64,000 bases of DNA from Streptomyces violaceusniger Tu 4113 (GCF_000147815.2 NC_015957.1:7750001-7814000), one strand, 5' to 3'. Counted from the stretch's first letter, positions 9,101 through 21,701 are shown. The notes: generated by a model from the sequence alone, not told the origin. Numbers and translations: made by a program.

Positions 9101-12100
9101 CCAGCCGCCGTCGTCCCGGCGCAGGGTGCTAAGGGTGACCGCCGGGCTGCCCGCGGTCTCGATGAGTTCGCTGGTGCCGACCGCGAGCACCGGATGCGGG
9201 CCGACCTCGATCATGACGCCGTAGCCCTCGCGCAGGAGACCGGTCATCGTCTCGGCGTAGGACACGGTCTGCCGCAGGTTCCGGCACCAGTACCCGGCGT
9301 CCAGCTCTTCGGTGTCGAGACGGCCCCCGGTCACCGTGGAGTAGAACGGCACCTCCGAGGGGCGGGGCCGCACCGGAGCCAGCAGCTCCAGCAACTCGGC
9401 CTCGATCTCGTCGATATGCGCCGAGTGGGCGGCGAAGTCCACCCCGGCCAGCCGCCAGCGCATGATCCTGGCGGCGGACAGACCGCGCTCGACCTGGTCG
9501 AGAGCGGCCGGATCGCCGGAGAGCGTCACCGTCTTCGGTCCGTTGACCGCCGCGATGGACACCGCGCCGGATACCTCGTCCAGCAACTCCTGTATCCGCT
9601 CCGGCGATGCCATCGCCGACATCATCGCGCCGCGTCCGGACAGGCGCTCGTGGATGAGCCGGCTGCGCAGCGCCACCACGCGGGCGCCGTCGTCCAGCGA
9701 CAGGCCGCCGCTGACGCAGGCGGCGGCCACCTCGCCCTGGGAGTGGCCGACGACGGCGGCGGGCTCGACGCCGAGCGAGCGCCAGAGGGCGGCGAGCGAG
9801 ACCATGACCGTCCACAGCACGGGCTGCAGCACATCGGGGCGCCGCTCGATCGGCGGCGCGCCGGGCTCACCGCGGATCACCTCGGTGGGCGACCAGTCGA
9901 GGTACGGGGCCAGGGCCGCCTCGCATTCCACGACGCGGGCGGCGAAGACGGGCGAGACATCGAGCAGTTCGGCCGCCATCCCGGCCCATGCCGCGTCCTG
10001 TCCGGGGAAGACGAAGACCACCGGGCCGCGCTCGCGCGCCGTGCCGCGCACCGCTGCGGGATCCGAGGCGCCCTCGGCCAGGGCCGCCAGGCTTCCGCGC
10101 AGCGCCACGGGGTCCTCGCCGACCAGCACCGCCCGATGCTCGAACGCGGCACGGGTGGTGGCCAGGGAATGCCCGATGTCCAGCGGGTGCGCCCCCGGAT
10201 GGGCGTCCAGATGTGCGAGCAGTTTCGCGGCCTGGGCGCGCAGCGCTCCGGCCGACTTGCCCGCCAGCGGCCATGCCACCGGCCCGTCCCACTCCGGATC
10301 CCAGGCCGGGGCGGTCACCGGATCCGGGACCGGGGCGCTGGGCGCCGGGGCCTGCTCCAGTACGGCGTGGGCGTTGGTCCCGCTCATGCCGAACGCGGAG
10401 ACCGCGGCCCGCCGCGGACGGCCGAGGTCGGGCCACGGTGCCGCCTCGGTCAGCAGCTCGACCGCGCCCGAGTCCCAGGCGATACGGGAGGACGGCTCGG
10501 CGGCGTGCAGTGTCTTCGGCAGGACCCCGTGCCGCATGGCCATCACCATCTTGATGACACCCGCGACACCGGCGGCCACCTGGGTGTGCCCGATGTTGGA
10601 CTTGACCGAGCCGACCAGCAGCGGCGGGTTGCCGCCCCGGTCCTGGCCGTAGGTGGCCATCAGCGCGTGCACTTCGATCGGATCGCCCACTGCGGTGCCG
10701 GTTCCGTGTGCCTCGACCACGTCCACGTCGGACGCCGCAAGGCCGCTGTTGGCGAGGGCCTGCCGAATGACCCGCTGCTGGGCCGGTCCGCTCGGCGCGG
10801 TGAGCCCGTTGGAGGCGCCGTCGGAGTTCACCGCCGACCCACGGACGACCGCCAGCACCTGGTGGCCGTGGCGGACCGCGTCCGAGAGCCGCTCCAGCAC
10901 CAGGAGACCGGCGCCTTCGGCGATGCCCATGCCGTCCGCCGACTCGGCGAACGCCTTACTCCGTCCGTCGGGCGCCATGACCCGGTGCCTGCTCAGCGAG
11001 ACCAGCAGGTCCGGGCCGGTCAGCACCGTGGCACCGCCCGCCAGGGCCAGGGTGCTCTCCCCCGAGCGCAGCGACTGGCACGCCATGTGCAGCGCGACCA
11101 GGGACGCCGAGCAGGCGGTGTCCACCGTCACGGTCGGCCCGTGGAGGTCGAAGAGATAGGCCAGACGGCCCGAGAGCACGCTGGGGAGCGTGCCGGTGAG
11201 CTGGTAGCCGTCGGAGTCCGCCGACACCCCCGTGCCGTACTGCTGGGCGGTCGCCGAGACGAACGTGCCGGTCATGCTGGACCGCAGGGACGCGGGGTCG
11301 ATCCCGGCGCGTTCGAACGCCTCCCAGGTGAGCTCGAGCAGCATCCGCTGCTGCGGGTCCATCGAGACCGCCTCACGCGGGGAGATACCGAAGAACGCCG
11401 CGTCGAACTCGGCCGCGCCGTCGACAAAGCCACCCGCCGCCGAGTAGGTCGTGCCCGTCCGCTCCGGGTCGGGGTGGTACGCGCCCGTGTCCCAGCCGCG
11501 GTCGGCGGGCAGCGGGGAGATGGCGTCCACGCCCTCGGTCAGCAACTCCCACAGTTGCTCGGGCGAGCGCACCCCGCCGGGAAAACGGCAGCTCATTCCG
11601 ATGATCGCGATCGGCTCCGCGTCGGCCGCCCCGGTCCCGGGACCGCCCGCCGTGATCGCGGCCGGTGCGGCGCTCCCCCGCCGCTCGTCGGCCTCGCCGC
11701 CCAGCTCGGTCCACAGATGACCGGCCAGCGCCTCCGGTGTCGGGTGATCGTAGATCAGGGTCGAGGGCAGGCTCAGGCCCGTCCGCTTCCGCAGGCTGTT
11801 GCGCAACTGGCCGGCGGTCAGGGAGTCGAAGCCCATGTCCTTGAACGTCCGCCCGCCCCCGGCCGCCGCCGGACCCGCGAGCCCGAGCACCGAACCCACC
11901 TGCTCACGGACGAGCTGGAGCAGGGTGTCCCGGGCCCGGTCGGCCGTCAGCCCGGTCAGCAGGCCGGCCGTCGGACCGGAACCGCCACCGGTGGCGGCGG
12001 CCCGGCGGACGGCGCCGACCGGGACCAGGCCGCGGAGGACGGCGGGCACGGTGCCACGCGCCCGCAGGGCGGCCCGGTCGACGCGGGTGGCGAGGACGGA

Positions 12101-15100
12101 CGCCTCGCCCACCGCGCCCGCGGTGTCGAAGCAGGCCAGCCCCTCCTCGACGGTGAGCGTCGGCAGCCCGGCCGCGGCGATCCTGCGGAGCTGAGCGGCG
12201 CTCAGCCCGGCCGACATGCCGCCGCTCTGCGGCCAGAGTCCCCAGCCGATGGACAGGCCCGCGAGCCCCTCCGCGCTCCGCCGCCGCGCCAGCGCGTCCA
12301 GGAACGCGTTGGCCGCGGTGTAGGCGGCCTGCCCCGCGTTGCCGAGGACACCGAACACCGAGGAGAACACCACGAACGCGGTCAGACCGTGGTCGCGCGT
12401 CAGCTCATGCAGATGCCAGGCGCCGTTCAGCTTCGGACGGAACACCGTGTCCAGCCGGTCCGGGGTCAGCGCCCCGATCAACCCGTCGTCGAGCACACCG
12501 GCGGCGTGCACCACACCGGTCAGCGGGTGCTCGGCCGGGATCGCCGCCAGCAGGGCGGCCACGGCCGCGCGGTCGGAGACATCGCAGGCGGCGGCGGTCA
12601 CCCGCGCGCCCTGCCCGGTCAGCTCGGCCACCAGCGCGTCGGCGCCCTCGGTGCCGGCGCCGCGACGACCGGCCAGCACCAGGTGGCGCACCCCGTGCGC
12701 GGTGACCAGGTGCCGGGCCACCAGCGCGCCGAGACCGCCCAGACCGCCGGTGACCAGCACGGTGCCGTCACCACCCCATACGGGGCCCGGCGCGGACGGG
12801 TCCGGAGCGTCGACGGTAGCCAGCCGAGGTATCAGCAACTGCCCGGCGCGCACCGCCAGTTCGGGCTCGTCGCAGTCCAGCGCCGCACGCAGGGTCCCGG
12901 CGGCGGCCGCCACCGGATCTCCGGTGTCGGCGGGGTCCAGGTCGAGCAGGACGAACCGGTCGGGGCTCTCCTGCCGGGCCGACCGCACCAGCCCCCACGT
13001 CGCGGCCGCCACCACGTCAGGGGCCGTGCCGGGGGTCGTGGCCACCGCGCCACGGGTCACGAACACCACCCGGGCGGGCCGGCTCCCGCCGGTCTCGTCC
13101 GTGTCGTCGTCGTTCAGGTGGCGCCGCAGCGTGTCGAGTACGGACGCAGTGACCGTACGGACCGCCTCCGGCACCGGCACACCGTCCGGCGCGGCGACCG
13201 GGACCAGCACCGCCTCCCCGGCGCTCACCGGGTCGTGCCCACCGGCCTCCGGCACCGGGGCGGGCAGCCAGTCCAGGCGCAGCAGCGGCCGCGCCACCAT
13301 GGACCGCGTGTTGTGGACGTCCGGCGTACGCAGCGTCAGCGTGCGCGCCGACACCACCGGATGGCCCGCGGTGTCCACCGCGCTCAGCGTGACCGTGTCC
13401 TCGCCCGTCGCGCGCAGCCGCACCCGCAGCACCGACGCGCCCACGGCGTGCAGGGACACCCCGGACCAGGCCGACACCTCGGAGCGAGCCGACACCGGCC
13501 GCCCGCCGTCGGCCCCGCCGTCGAGCCCGGCCGACGACGCGATGTGCAGCGCCGCGTCCAGCAGCGCGGGATGGAGGCGGAAGGCATCGGCGTCGTCGGC
13601 GATGTGCTCGGGGAGGGCGACCTCGGCCAGCATCTCGTCCCCGGCCCGCCAGACCGCCCGGACGGCCCGGAACGAGGGCCCGTAGGCGGGCCCGGCCTCG
13701 CGCCGCCGCTCGTAGAAGTCGTCGAGGTCGACGGGTACGGCGTCCACGGGCGGCCACGCCGACCTGGCACCGGCACCGGCGTCGGCGTCGGCACCGACAC
13801 CGGGCGTGCCCGGCGCGACCACGCCGGTGGCGTGCCGCGTCCAGGGCGCGTCCGGTGTGTCGGCGGGCCGCGCGTAGATGGCCAGGGTGCGTCGGCCGCC
13901 GTCGCCGGGGCCGCCGAGCGCGACCTGGATCCGTACGCCGTCGTCGTCCGGCCCGGGCAGCACCAGTGGGGCGGCCAGGGTGAGTTCCTCGACGAGACCA
14001 CAGCCGACCTCGTCGCCCGCGCGTACCGCAAGCTCGACGAATCCGGCGCCGGGGAAGGTCATGTGCCCGGCCACCACATGGTCGGCCAGCCACGGCTGCG
14101 CCGCCACCGACAGCAGGCCGGTGCAGAGCAGACCACCGGTCTCGGGCAGCTCCACGACCGCGCCGAGCAGCGGATGTTCCACACCGCCGAGCCCGGCCGG
14201 GACCGTGCCCGCCGAGGTGTTGCCGACGGGCGCGGTCCAGTACCGCTCCCGCTGGAACGCGTAGGTGGGCAGCGCGACCCGGCGCGCGCCGGTCCCGGTG
14301 AACAGTTCGGCCCACCGGACCGGTACGCCCCGCACATACAGCCGGGCCGCCGCCGCCAGCGCGGTGGACTCCTCGCCGCGGTCCTTGCCCAGCAGTGGCA
14401 CGGCCTCCACCCGCGCCACATCGGGCAGGGCGTCCTGCGCCAGCACCGACAGCGTGGCGTCCGGGCCCAGTTCGAGGAAGGTGTGCGCGCCGGCCCGCGC
14501 CGCGGCCCCGACCGCGTCGGCGAACCGCACCGTCAGCCTGACGTGCCGCACCCAGTAGTCGGGGGTACGGATCCGCTCCGCGTCGATCCGCTCACCGGTG
14601 ACGGTCGAGACGATCGGGATGCGCGGCTCGCCGAAGGCCAGGCCCTCGACGACCGTGCGGAAGTCGTCCAGCATCGGGGTCATCAGCGGGGAGTGGAAGG
14701 CGTGGCTGACCCGCAGCCGGGTGGCCTTGCGGCCGTCGGCCGCGAACCGGTCGGCGATGGCCTCGACCGCGTCGGCCGCCCCGGACACCACCACCGCCTC
14801 GGGGCCGTTGACCGCGGCGAGTCCCACGCGGTCCGCGGAGCCGGTGAGCAGCGCCGTCACCTCGTCCTCGGTGGCCCGCAGCGCGACCATGGCGCCGCCT
14901 TCGGGCAGCGCCTGCATCAGCCGTCCGCGGGCGGCGACGAGTGTGCAGGCGTCGGGCAGGGACAGCACCCCGGCCACATGGGCCGCCGCGATCTCGCCGA
15001 CCGAATGCCCGAGCAGCAGATCCGGCGCCGTCCCCCACGACTCCACCAGCCGGTACAGGGCCACTTCCAGGGCGAACAGCGCGGGCTGGGCGTATTCGGT

Positions 15101-18100
15101 GCGGTTCAGCAGCTCCGCGTCGTCGCCGAACACCGCCTCCCGCAGCGGCCGTTCCAGCTCGCCGTCCAGCAGCGCGCAGACCTCGTCCCACGCCGCCGCG
15201 AACACCGGGAACCGGCCGTGCAGTTCGCGCCCCATGCCCAGCCGCTGGGCGCCCTGACCGGCGAAGAGCAGCGCCAGCGGGCCGGGGTCGCCCGCCATGC
15301 CCTCGGCCACCTTCAGGGGCCGCGCGTCGCCGTCCGACGTACGGTCCGTCGCGGCCAGGAGGACCGCTCGATGCTCCAGCTCGGAGCGGGTGGTCACCAG
15401 CGAGTAGCCGATGTCGGCCGCCGCCACGCCGGTGTCGGCCACGAACGCGGCCAGCCGGTCCAGTTGCGCCTCCAGCGCCGCCTCGCTACGAGCCGACACC
15501 GGCCACGGCACCACGTCCGGCCCGCTCCGCGCCCGCGGCGCGCCCGAGGGCCGCTCCGCGGTCTCATCGGTACGGTCCCGCGGGGGCTGCTCGATGATCA
15601 CATGCGCGTTGGTGCCGCTGATCCCGAACGACGACACGCCCGCGCGGCGGGGCCGTTCGGCCGATGGCCACAGGGCGGGCCCGGTGAGCAGCTCCACCGC
15701 CCCGGCCTCCCAGTCCACCTGCGACGACGGCGCGTCCACATGCAACGTGCGCGGCAGTACGCCGTGCCGCATGGCCAGGATCATCTTGATGACGCCCGCG
15801 ACACCGGCGGCGGCCTGCGCATGCCCGATGTTGGACTTGAGCGACCCCAGCAGCAGCGGGCGGTCCGGGTCCCGGCCCTGCCCATAGGCGGCGAGCAGCG
15901 CCTGGGCCTCGATCGGGTCGCCCAGCCGGGTGCCGGTGCCGTGCCCCTCCACCGCGTCCACGTCCGACGGCACCAGTCCGGCACCGGCCAGGGCCTGGCC
16001 GATCACCTGCCGCTGGGAGATTCCGCTGGGCGCGGTCAGGCCGTTCGACGCGCCGTCGGAGTTGACCGCGGAGCCGCGCAGGACGGCCAGCACCCGGTGG
16101 CCGGCCCGGGTCGCGTCGGAGAGCCGTTCCAGCACCAGGATGCCCACGCCCTCGGACCAGCCAGTGCCGTCCGCGGCCTCCGCGTACGCCTTGCAGCGGC
16201 CGTCGGGCGACAGGCCGCCCTGCCGGGCGAACTCCACGAAGATGCCGGGCTCCGACATGACGGTGACACCGCCGGCCAGCGCCAGGGAGCACTCGCCACC
16301 TCGCAGCGCCTGCGCCGCCAGGTGCATCGCCACCAGCGACGACGAGCACGCCGTGTCCACGGTCAGCGCGGGCCCGCGCAGCCCCAGGGTGTAGGCGATC
16401 CGGCCGGACAGCACGCTCGGCGAGGTGCCGGTGAGCAGATATCCCTCCGCGGCGCCGGAGCTGTCCTTGAGTCGCGGACCGTAGTCCTGGGCCATCGCGC
16501 CGATGAACACGCCGGTCCGGCTGCCGTGCAGGGACGACGGGGCGATCTCGGCCCGTTCGACCGCCTCCCAGCTCATCTCCAGTGCCAGCCGCTGCTGCGG
16601 ATCCATGGCTTCCGCCTCACGCGGCGAGATCCCGAACAGCGTCGCGTCGAAACGGTCCGCGTCGTAGAGGAATCCGCCCGCCCTGCCGGTCGCCGTCAGC
16701 TCCGGCGCCCATCCGCGGTTGGCGGGCAGGCCGGAGACGGCGTCGACTTCGCCCGACACCAGATCCCACAGACCCTCGGGCGAGTTCACCCCGCCCGGGT
16801 AGCGGCAGGCCATGCCCACGATGACCACCGGGTCGTCCGCCGGGACGGCGCGGGGTGCGGGCGACGCGCCGCCGGTCGGCGGGCCGGTGAGCTCCGTGGC
16901 CAGATGGTCCGCGCACGCGTCGGGCGTGGGGTGGTCGAACAGCACGGTGTTGGGCACCCGCAGCCCGGTCGCGGCCTTCAGCCGGGTCGCCAGCTCCACC
17001 GTCATCGCCGAGTCGAAGCCCAGCTCCTTGAAGGACCGCGCCGGGTTCACCCGCTCCGCCGAGGCGAACCCCAGCACCACGGCCGTCTCCGTGCGCACCA
17101 GCCGACCCAGGTCGGGGCGGGTCCACGAAGCTTGGGATGCCACGCGCTCCGGCTCCGGTTCCGGCTCGGTGGCGTGTCCTGTTACGGCCGCCGGAGCGGC
17201 GTCCGGCACCGCTGCGGCGCCCCCGGCGGGCTCCGGGAGCCAGTACCGCTCCCGCTGGAATCCGTACGTCGGCAGGGCCACCCGCCGGGCGTCGGTCCCG
17301 GCGAACGGCCGCGCCCAGTCGACCGGCACCCCGCGGACGTACACCTCGGCCAGACAGCTCAGGAACCGCTCCATCCCGCCCAGTTCGCGCCGCAGTGTGC
17401 CGACGGCGAGCGCCCGGACGTCGGCCGCGTCGATGGCCTCCTGCACGGCGGGGGTCAGCACCGGGTGGGAGCTGACCTCGACGAAGGCCCGGTGGCCCTG
17501 TCCGAGCAGCGCCCGGACGGCCGGTTCGAAGGCGACGGTCTGCCGCAGATTGCGGTACCAGTACCCGGCGTCCATACCGGAGGTGTCCAGCCACTCGCCG
17601 GTCACCGTGGAGAAGAACGGCACGTCGGCCCGGCGCGGGACGATGCCCTCCAGCGCGGCCGACAGCTCCTCGCGCACCCGCTCCACCTGCGCCGAATGCG
17701 AGGCGTAGTCCACCGCGATCCGCCGCACCCGCACATCCGCGCCCGCGAGTTCCTCGAACAGCTCGTCCAGCGCCTCCAGTTCACCGGAGACCACCACCGA
17801 GCCGGGCCCGTTGACCGCAGCGATCGACACCCGGCCGTCCCAGCGGCCCAGCCGCGCCTCTGCCTCGGCGCGCGGCAGCGCCACCGACAGCATGCCGCCC
17901 GCCCCCGAGAGGCGGCGTGCGATGGCCTGGCTGCGCAGCGCCACCACGCGGGCCGCGTCTTCCAGCGACAGCGCGCCGGATACGCACGCCGCCGCGATCT
18001 CGCCCTGCGAATGGCCCAGCACCGCGTCCGGGGCCACCCCGTGTGCCCGCCACACCGCCGCGAGGGAGACCATCACCGCCCAGGAGGCGGGCTGGACCAC

Positions 18101-19906
18101 ATCCACCCGTTCCAGCGACGGGGCGCCCTCGGCCTGTCGCAGCACTTCCGGCAGCGACCAGTCCACATGGGGCGCGAGCGCGGCGGCGCATTCGGCCAGC
18201 CGCTCGGCGAAGACCGGGGACTCCGCCATCAACCGGACGCCCATGCCCGCCCATTGCGAACCCTGGCCGGGGAAGACGAACACCGTCCGGCCCTCGGCGT
18301 CGGCCTCTCCCCGCACCACGCCCGGCGCGGACTCGCCCTCAGCCAGCGCCGCCAGCGCGCCCAGGGCCTCCGGCCGGTCCGGCGCGAGGACGACGGCGCG
18401 GTGGTCGAACGCGGTCCGGGTGGTGGCGAGGGAGAAGCCCACGTCCACCGGATCGAGCCGCTCGTTCTCCGTCAGATGGGAGGCGAGGCGGGCGGCCTGG
18501 GCGCGCAGCGCGTCCCGGGTACGGCCCGACAGCGGCCACGGCACGGCGCCACCGGCCGTGCCCACGCCAGGGTCCGCGGGCGGGTCCTCGGAGGTCGGCT
18601 CGGTGGCGGACACCACCAGATGGCAGTTGGTGCCGCCCATGCCGAACGACGACACTCCGGCCAGGGCGCGGCCGTCGCGGTAGGGCCACGGGCGGGTCGC
18701 CGACACCACGTCCAGGTGCCACTCGTCGAAGCGAATGCGCGGATTGGGCTGTTGGAAGTTCAGGCTGGCCGGCAGCTCGCCGTTCCGCAGCGACAGCACG
18801 ACCTTCAGGAGGCCCACGATGCCCGCGGCGCCCTCCAGGTGCCCCACGTTGGTCTTCGCCGAGCCGACCAGCAGCGGGCTGTCCGCGGCACGGTCCGCTC
18901 CGTACACCGCGCCGAGTGCCGCCGCCTCCACCGGATCGCCCACCCGGGTGCCGGTCCCGTGCAGCTCCACATACTGGACGGCCGCCGGGTCGACCCCCGC
19001 ACGTCGGCACGCCGCCGCCAGCACCGCGCCCTGCCCCTCGGGATCGGGGGTGGTCAGGGCCGCGCCGGGGCCGTCGTTGCCGACCGCGCTGCCCTCGATG
19101 ACGCAATAGATCTCGTCCCCGTCGGCCAGCGCGCTCGCCAGTGGCTTGAGCAGCACCATCCCGGCGCCCTCGCCGCGGACATACCCGTTGGCGCGCTCGT
19201 CGAAGGTGAAGCAGCGGCCGTCCGGGGACAGCGCGCCGAGCCGGGCCGCCGCCAGCGCGCTGTCCCGCACCAGGTTGAGGTGCACACCGCCGGCCAGTGC
19301 CGTGGCCGACTCCCCGCGTCGCAGGCTCTCGCAGGCCAGATGCACCGCGACCAGCGACGACGACTGCCCGGTGTCCACCACCAGGCTCGGCCCCCGCAGG
19401 CCCAGGAAGTAGGACACCCGGTTCGCGATCACGCTGCGGTTCAGTCCGGTGAGGGTGTGATGCGCGATGGCCGCGGGTCCCCTGCGCCGGTCCAGTACGC
19501 CGTAGTCGTCGGCGGTCACACCGATGAACACGCCGGTGTCGTGGCCCCGTACCTCGGCGGGCAGGACGCCCGCGTCCTCCAGGACCTCCCAGCCCAGCTC
19601 CAGCGCGAGCCGCTGCTGTGGGTCCATCGCCCGCGCCTCACGCGGCGAGATCCCGAAGAACTCGGGGTCGAAACGGTCGACTTCGTCCAGGAAGGCGCCC
19701 CACCCGGTCTCGCCGGAGTCCGCCGCCCCGTCGTCGCTCCAGCGGCCCGGCGGTACCTGCGACACCGCGCTCATCCCGCCGGTCAGCAACTGCCAGAACC
19801 GCGCGGGATCCTGCGCGGACGGCAGCCGGCAGGACACCCCCACTACCGCGATGGCGGTGTCCTGCTGCTGGATTCGGCCAGCGGATATGGACTCAGGTCG
19901 GCTCAT
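6179..19906 (-). CDS. Bimodular type I PKS: KSQ-AT-ACP / KS-AT-DH-KR-ACP / KS-AT-KR*-ACP-TE
   Basis: A 4575-residue complete assembly line. The start is the ATG at 19906, because GGGGAG sits 7 bases upstream; the GTG at 19921 lies inside that site. Loading module: KS with Gln181 in place of the active Cys (DTGQSSS), i.e. a decarboxylating KSQ; AT0 with GHSQG (~630) and YASH (~733), so methylmalonyl; ACP0 (LGFDSAM, ~965). Module 1: KS (Cys1187, DTACSSS); AT1 with GHSVG and HAFH (~1735), so malonyl; DH with [10 protein letters not shown] (~1943) and LLDAALH; KR with GGLGGLG, LDD (~2470, B-type) and catalytic Tyr (QAAYTAANA, ~2526); ACP1 (MGFDSL, ~2692); no ER. Module 2: KS (DTACSAS, ~2932); AT2 with GHSQG (~3386) but FAAH (~3490) where YASH or HAFH is expected; KR with GGTGALG and no LDD, but Gln4076 where the catalytic Tyr belongs; ACP2 (HGMDSL, ~4246). 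The TE has GTSSGG (~4430) and a late His (GNHF, ~4551). It predicts a propionyl-primed, 4-ene, 3-keto triketide acid or lactone. Confidence 0.97.
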   Translation of the reverse strand: MSRPESISAGRIQQQDTAIAVVGVSCRLPSAQDPARFWQLLTGGMSAVSQVPPGRWSDDGAADSGETGWGAFLDEVDRFDPEFFGISPREARAMDPQQRLALELGWEVLEDAGVLPAEVRGHDTGVFIGVTADDYGVLDRRRGPAAIAHHTLTGLNRSVIANRVSYFLGLRGPSLVVDTGQSSSLVAVHLACESLRRGESATALAGGVHLNLVRDSALAAARLGALSPDGRCFTFDERANGYVRGEGAGMVLLKPLASALADGDEIYCVIEGSAVGNDGPGAALTTPDPEGQGAVLAAACRRAGVDPAAVQYVELHGTGTRVGDPVEAAALGAVYGADRAADSPLLVGSAKTNVGHLEGAAGIVGLLKVVLSLRNGELPASLNFQQPNPRIRFDEWHLDVVSATRPWPYRDGRALAGVSSFGMGGTNCHLVVSATEPTSEDPPADPGVGTAGGAVPWPLSGRTRDALRAQAARLASHLTENERLDPVDVGFSLATTRTAFDHRAVVLAPDRPEALGALAALAEGESAPGVVRGEADAEGRTVFVFPGQGSQWAGMGVRLMAESPVFAERLAECAAALAPHVDWSLPEVLRQAEGAPSLERVDVVQPASWAVMVSLAAVWRAHGVAPDAVLGHSQGEIAAACVSGALSLEDAARVVALRSQAIARRLSGAGGMLSVALPRAEAEARLGRWDGRVSIAAVNGPGSVVVSGELEALDELFEELAGADVRVRRIAVDYASHSAQVERVREELSAALEGIVPRRADVPFFSTVTGEWLDTSGMDAGYWYRNLRQTVAFEPAVRALLGQGHRAFVEVSSHPVLTPAVQEAIDAADVRALAVGTLRRELGGMERFLSCLAEVYVRGVPVDWARPFAGTDARRVALPTYGFQRERYWLPEPAGGAAAVPDAAPAAVTGHATEPEPEPERVASQASWTRPDLGRLVRTETAVVLGFASAERVNPARSFKELGFDSAMTVELATRLKAATGLRVPNTVLFDHPTPDACADHLATELTGPPTGGASPAPRAVPADDPVVIVGMACRYPGGVNSPEGLWDLVSGEVDAVSGLPANRGWAPELTATGRAGGFLYDADRFDATLFGISPREAEAMDPQQRLALEMSWEAVERAEIAPSSLHGSRTGVFIGAMAQDYGPRLKDSSGAAEGYLLTGTSPSVLSGRIAYTLGLRGPALTVDTACSSSLVAMHLAAQALRGGECSLALAGGVTVMSEPGIFVEFARQGGLSPDGRCKAYAEAADGTGWSEGVGILVLERLSDATRAGHRVLAVLRGSAVNSDGASNGLTAPSGISQRQVIGQALAGAGLVPSDVDAVEGHGTGTRLGDPIEAQALLAAYGQGRDPDRPLLLGSLKSNIGHAQAAAGVAGVIKMILAMRHGVLPRTLHVDAPSSQVDWEAGAVELLTGPALWPSAERPRRAGVSSFGISGTNAHVIIEQPPRDRTDETAERPSGAPRARSGPDVVPWPVSARSEAALEAQLDRLAAFVADTGVAAADIGYSLVTTRSELEHRAVLLAATDRTSDGDARPLKVAEGMAGDPGPLALLFAGQGAQRLGMGRELHGRFPVFAAAWDEVCALLDGELERPLREAVFGDDAELLNRTEYAQPALFALEVALYRLVESWGTAPDLLLGHSVGEIAAAHVAGVLSLPDACTLVAARGRLMQALPEGGAMVALRATEDEVTALLTGSADRVGLAAVNGPEAVVVSGAADAVEAIADRFAADGRKATRLRVSHAFHSPLMTPMLDDFRTVVEGLAFGEPRIPIVSTVTGERIDAERIRTPDYWVRHVRLTVRFADAVGAAARAGAHTFLELGPDATLSVLAQDALPDVARVEAVPLLGKDRGEESTALAAAARLYVRGVPVRWAELFTGTGARRVALPTYAFQRERYWTAPVGNTSAGTVPAGLGGVEHPLLGAVVELPETGGLLCTGLLSVAAQPWLADHVVAGHMTFPGAGFVELAVRAGDEVGCGLVEELTLAAPLVLPGPDDDGVRIQVALGGPGDGGRRTLAIYARPADTPDAPWTRHATGVVAPGTPGVGADADAGAGARSAWPPVDAVPVDLDDFYERRREAGPAYGPSFRAVRAVWRAGDEMLAEVALPEHIADDADAFRLHPALLDAALHIASSAGLDGGADGGRPVSARSEVSAWSGVSLHAVGASVLRVRLRATGEDTVTLSAVDTAGHPVVSARTLTLRTPDVHNTRSMVARPLLRLDWLPAPVPEAGGHDPVSAGEAVLVPVAAPDGVPVPEAVRTVTASVLDTLRRHLNDDDTDETGGSRPARVVFVTRGAVATTPGTAPDVVAAATWGLVRSARQESPDRFVLLDLDPADTGDPVAAAAGTLRAALDCDEPELAVRAGQLLIPRLATVDAPDPSAPGPVWGGDGTVLVTGGLGGLGALVARHLVTAHGVRHLVLAGRRGAGTEGADALVAELTGQGARVTAAACDVSDRAAVAALLAAIPAEHPLTGVVHAAGVLDDGLIGALTPDRLDTVFRPKLNGAWHLHELTRDHGLTAFVVFSSVFGVLGNAGQAAYTAANAFLDALARRRSAEGLAGLSIGWGLWPQSGGMSAGLSAAQLRRIAAAGLPTLTVEEGLACFDTAGAVGEASVLATRVDRAALRARGTVPAVLRGLVPVGAVRRAAATGGGSGPTAGLLTGLTADRARDTLLQLVREQVGSVLGLAGPAAAGGGRTFKDMGFDSLTAGQLRNSLRKRTGLSLPSTLIYDHPTPEALAGHLWTELGGEADERRGSAAPAAITAGGPGTGAADAEPIAIIGMSCRFPGGVRSPEQLWELLTEGVDAISPLPADRGWDTGAYHPDPERTGTTYSAAGGFVDGAAEFDAAFFGISPREAVSMDPQQRMLLELTWEAFERAGIDPASLRSSMTGTFVSATAQQYGTGVSADSDGYQLTGTLPSVLSGRLAYLFDLHGPTVTVDTACSASLVALHMACQSLRSGESTLALAGGATVLTGPDLLVSLSRHRVMAPDGRSKAFAESADGMGIAEGAGLLVLERLSDAVRHGHQVLAVVRGSAVNSDGASNGLTAPSGPAQQRVIRQALANSGLAASDVDVVEAHGTGTAVGDPIEVHALMATYGQDRGGNPPLLVGSVKSNIGHTQVAAGVAGVIKMVMAMRHGVLPKTLHAAEPSSRIAWDSGAVELLTEAAPWPDLGRPRRAAVSAFGMSGTNAHAVLEQAPAPSAPVPDPVTAPAWDPEWDGPVAWPLAGKSAGALRAQAAKLLAHLDAHPGAHPLDIGHSLATTRAAFEHRAVLVGEDPVALRGSLAALAEGASDPAAVRGTARERGPVVFVFPGQDAAWAGMAAELLDVSPVFAARVVECEAALAPYLDWSPTEVIRGEPGAPPIERRPDVLQPVLWTVMVSLAALWRSLGVEPAAVVGHSQGEVAAACVSGGLSLDDGARVVALRSRLIHERLSGRGAMMSAMASPERIQELLDEVSGAVSIAAVNGPKTVTLSGDPAALDQVERGLSAARIMRWRLAGVDFAAHSAHIDEIEAELLELLAPVRPRPSEVPFYSTVTGGRLDTEELDAGYWCRNLRQTVSYAETMTGLLREGYGVMIEVGPHPVLAVGTSELIETAGSPAVTLSTLRRDDGGWDRVLRSLGEAYAHGVPVDWTSVLPGGRTVDLPTYAFQHESYWIAPPAPSTSPAGTVAGADEPLWTAVDQGDSAAVATLIGLEPESKGALDSVLPALSAWRRRQDEHTLAGRRRYRTVWTPLRVPAGPVLTGTWLVLTTDSIDDTDVVAALTAHGAQARRVVLDGTRTGPEAMAAQLADVGLDRVAGVVSLLAAAEDADSGESALPAGLALSVSLVQALMAAGAEVPLWTVTRGAVSTGPADPVRDPGQAMVLGLARTTALEAPSLRGGPADLPERLDPEAAGRFAALLSADLGEDQAAVRPSGVLVRRLVRAPARADSPGTWAPRGTTLVTGGTGALGSRVARWLAQQGAEHLVLMNRRGLEAPGAAELVAELTAQGTTAEVVPCELTDRDAVAELLDRLSADGHPVRAVVHTAGTSPLGPLSTASPEHFADALHTKVAGAAHLDQLLDDTGLDAFVLFSSISGVWGIGHHAAQAAANAYPEALASQRRARGARATAIAYSPWEEARGRMSEHDREQLLRSGMSFLDGDLALAGLAQALHEQETALTVADIDWDRYLPVITEAAPRPFFSELPEAAKLTEPEPEPEPTSGHGDFTARLRSLPPAEARRLLLDLVRSEAAVALGHSSGEAIEEHSAFRDHGMDSLAAIDLRNRLAAAMGTTLPSTVVLTHPTPADLAGHLLDQLATQPTQDHGTVADPTTDLVARLHRDAVRTGRRNEAETLLLDLAALRPKNTGPVPSTLDQLTTGTSGTRLICVAPIVPLTGPDTYFALAGALPDTWDVSCLTPPGFGTDEALPATREALVEGLAQAVAASTGGDTTDPVILLGTSSGGILAHETARRLADQGVPVRAVVLLDTYVLQSPAALALQPHLWHGLYEREHHTEGFTATDLSAYAWLEQLIHTWTPAPTPFPTLLLRASDPLPAAHGADPVPHDWQTDLPHITTTRTTPGNHFTLVNQHAPAAAGHITDWLTELA

Positions 19907-20336
19907 GGTGCCGCTCCCCACTCGTCGTCCTCACGGGCTAGGCAGGAGAGGCAAGTGCCGTCACACGCCGAGTCCCCCAGAATCCGGCGCCACCGGACTG
20001 CCGTTCAAGTCGTGATCAACAATGTGCGAAATAGTACATCTATGGTCGGCAGAAATCTCTGAGCCTCCAACGGAGTGGCGTCACTCTCACTTTGGGGCTA
20101 TGCGTCGCCTGTTTCCCCTGCCATGGATGCATTCCGTGTCATTACCGTCACCTTAGGCACGCGAAGGTTGCTGAGAATTCACCTAGACCTCCGGTGTTTG
20201 AAAGTCTGTACGATCGCCTATTGTTGGGCGGGGTCGGCCGAAAAGAGCTGCCGAACGCCAAGCTGCCCGCTGCCCGACAGCCGACAGCGCGTCCGTCGAG
20301 ACGCCGACGTGACAACACAAGCGCGAGGGTGAGGAA
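19907..20336. promoter_or_regulatory. Divergent intergenic region between PKS and CMD-fusion gene
   Basis: About 430 bases with no convincing gene and a visibly lower GC content than its surroundings, especially 20020-20230. It must carry the promoters of the PKS (-) and of the CMD-fusion gene (+). For the plus strand, TTGAAA at 20198-20203 followed by TATTGT at 20219-20224 is a weak candidate with short 15-base spacing. I found no clear inverted-repeat operator and no adjacent pathway-specific regulator gene. Confidence 0.5.
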
Positions 20337-21629
20337 ATGCGGCCCAGGATCGATCCGCAGGACGCGGACGACTTCGCCGTCACACCGGCCGGCCAGGTCT
20401 ACCTCCAGGAGGTCAGCCGGTCATTGAACGGGATCCTCGCGGACCGGCCACCGCCGAACGTCCACCGGACCATCGCCAACCACCCGACGCTGCTGCCCGC
20501 GATGCAGCCGCTGATGTCCCATGTGGCGGGCGATATCCTCCCGCCGCGCGAGCGCGAGCTCATCATCCTGCGGACGGCGTGGCGTTCACAGGCGTCGTAC
20601 GTCTGGGCGCATCACCATGCCGCGGGTCTCTTCGTCGGGCTGACCGAGACGGAGATCGCCCGAGCCGCCTCGGAGGACGCCACCGGCTGGACGCCTCTCG
20701 AGGCCGCCCTCCTCACGGCGGTCGACGAGCTCCACACCAAGTCGGCGATCTCGGACAGCACCTGGAAGCAGCTCGCCGAGCGCTACAGCGAGGAGCAGAT
20801 CCTCGAACTGCTGGCCCTGGCCGGAACCTACAAAACCCTGGCGTTCATCCTGAATTCCTGCCTGGTCCCGGTCGACAGTTGGATGGAGCGTCCGGCGCTG
20901 CTGCCGGTGGACCCGGGGCAGCTCACCTCCGGCAGACATGCCCGCCCGCGCGAGTCGCTTCCGGGATCGGACGCCGAGACATGGAACCGACGCATCGTGC
21001 TGCAGAACGACACCGGGCTCTCGCAGCTCACACCCTCGGCGGCCCACCCCGAGCCGCCACTTCATGAGATCCTCGTCCGCTATCCGGACCTGATGTCCAC
21101 GGCCACGCAGGCCCGCGAGACCGGCTCGCCGCTCCTGCTGATCCGCCGGAACTCCACGGACATCATGCCGGACACGGACGGCTACTCCTTCAGCGCCACC
21201 CATCTGTTCGCCGATTCCACGGGTGTCCCGATTCTCGCCGAAGTGGTGGAACCGCACGACACCTGGAACGCGCACAGCGCGCTGTCGAAAATTCTCGACT
21301 ACGCGGGCAGCGGGGCCCGGCACTGGCCGCTCCACATACTGCAGCGCTCGCTCGAGTACACCGCGCAATTGCAGGACACCAGCGCGGAGGGTTTGCTGGC
21401 GGAGATGGGCTATCCGATCGACCAGGGCTCGTTCCTGCGCACGATCGAGGGGAATCTGGCCCTGGGCAGGCTCCGTATGGTCATTGTGGCCAGTCAATTC
21501 CCGCCCGAATTCAACCGGGTCATCTCGTTCCTCGGCCAGCAGCTCCGCCCCGCCGAGGTGTACGGCGTCGAACTGCGCCGCTTCTCCGACGGGTCCCAGG
21601 CGGCGTACATACCGAGGGTGGTCACCTGA
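20337..21629 (+). CDS. Carboxymuconolactone-decarboxylase-like domain fused to degenerate REase-fold-like domain
   Basis: 430 residues. Residues ~30-195 look like the CMD/AhpD fold: an entry segment (LPPRERELIILRTAWRSQ), then YVWAHHHAAG, then helices ending LALAGTYKTLAFIL. The AhpD CxxC pair is absent, so it is not a thiol peroxidase. Residues ~225-430 resemble a recalled actinobacterial nuclease-fold domain. In that family a DHLFLD strand, an EVK-type motif and a late block on helices (NLxxGRxRLxxVAxxxPPExxRxxxFLxxQ) are typical. Here the corresponding places read THLFADSTG and AEVVEPHD, so the likely catalytic Asp and Lys are both lost, while the late block is kept (ALGRLRMVIVASQFPPEFNR). 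The gene converges on the fkbG-K-like operon and diverges from the PKS, so it probably acts in the same pathway. The fold assignment of the C-terminal half rests on pattern memory only. Confidence 0.7.
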   Translation: MRPRIDPQDADDFAVTPAGQVYLQEVSRSLNGILADRPPPNVHRTIANHPTLLPAMQPLMSHVAGDILPPRERELIILRTAWRSQASYVWAHHHAAGLFVGLTETEIARAASEDATGWTPLEAALLTAVDELHTKSAISDSTWKQLAERYSEEQILELLALAGTYKTLAFILNSCLVPVDSWMERPALLPVDPGQLTSGRHARPRESLPGSDAETWNRRIVLQNDTGLSQLTPSAAHPEPPLHEILVRYPDLMSTATQARETGSPLLLIRRNSTDIMPDTDGYSFSATHLFADSTGVPILAEVVEPHDTWNAHSALSKILDYAGSGARHWPLHILQRSLEYTAQLQDTSAEGLLAEMGYPIDQGSFLRTIEGNLALGRLRMVIVASQFPPEFNRVISFLGQQLRPAEVYGVELRRFSDGSQAAYIPRVVT

Positions 21630-21646
21630 GCGGGGAAGCCCCCGCG

Positions 21647-21694
21647 GACGGCTGAGGCGGGCCGGAGCGTCGGCCCCGGCCCGCCTCAGCCGTC
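21647..21694. terminator. Bidirectional terminator between convergent genes
   Basis: A perfect 19-bp stem (21647-21665 with 21676-21694) and a 10-base loop. It lies between the stop of the CMD-fusion gene (+) and the stop of the O-methyltransferase gene (-), exactly where two converging transcripts must end. Confidence 0.9.
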
Positions 21695-21701
21695 GCTCTG
21701 C

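Noticed and set aside
18950..18975. KSQ domain has ELHGTGT, and KS1 (near 15940) has EGHGTGT, where EAHGTGT is usual.
   Set aside because: The catalytic His is kept in both; the neighbouring change is within natural variation and does not by itself mean loss of function.
7229..20062. A 4277-residue open frame on the plus strand, antisense to the PKS gene.
   Set aside because: High GC keeps the opposite frame open. Its translation is Arg/Gly/Pro/His-rich with no domain, while the minus strand has perfect PKS motifs throughout.
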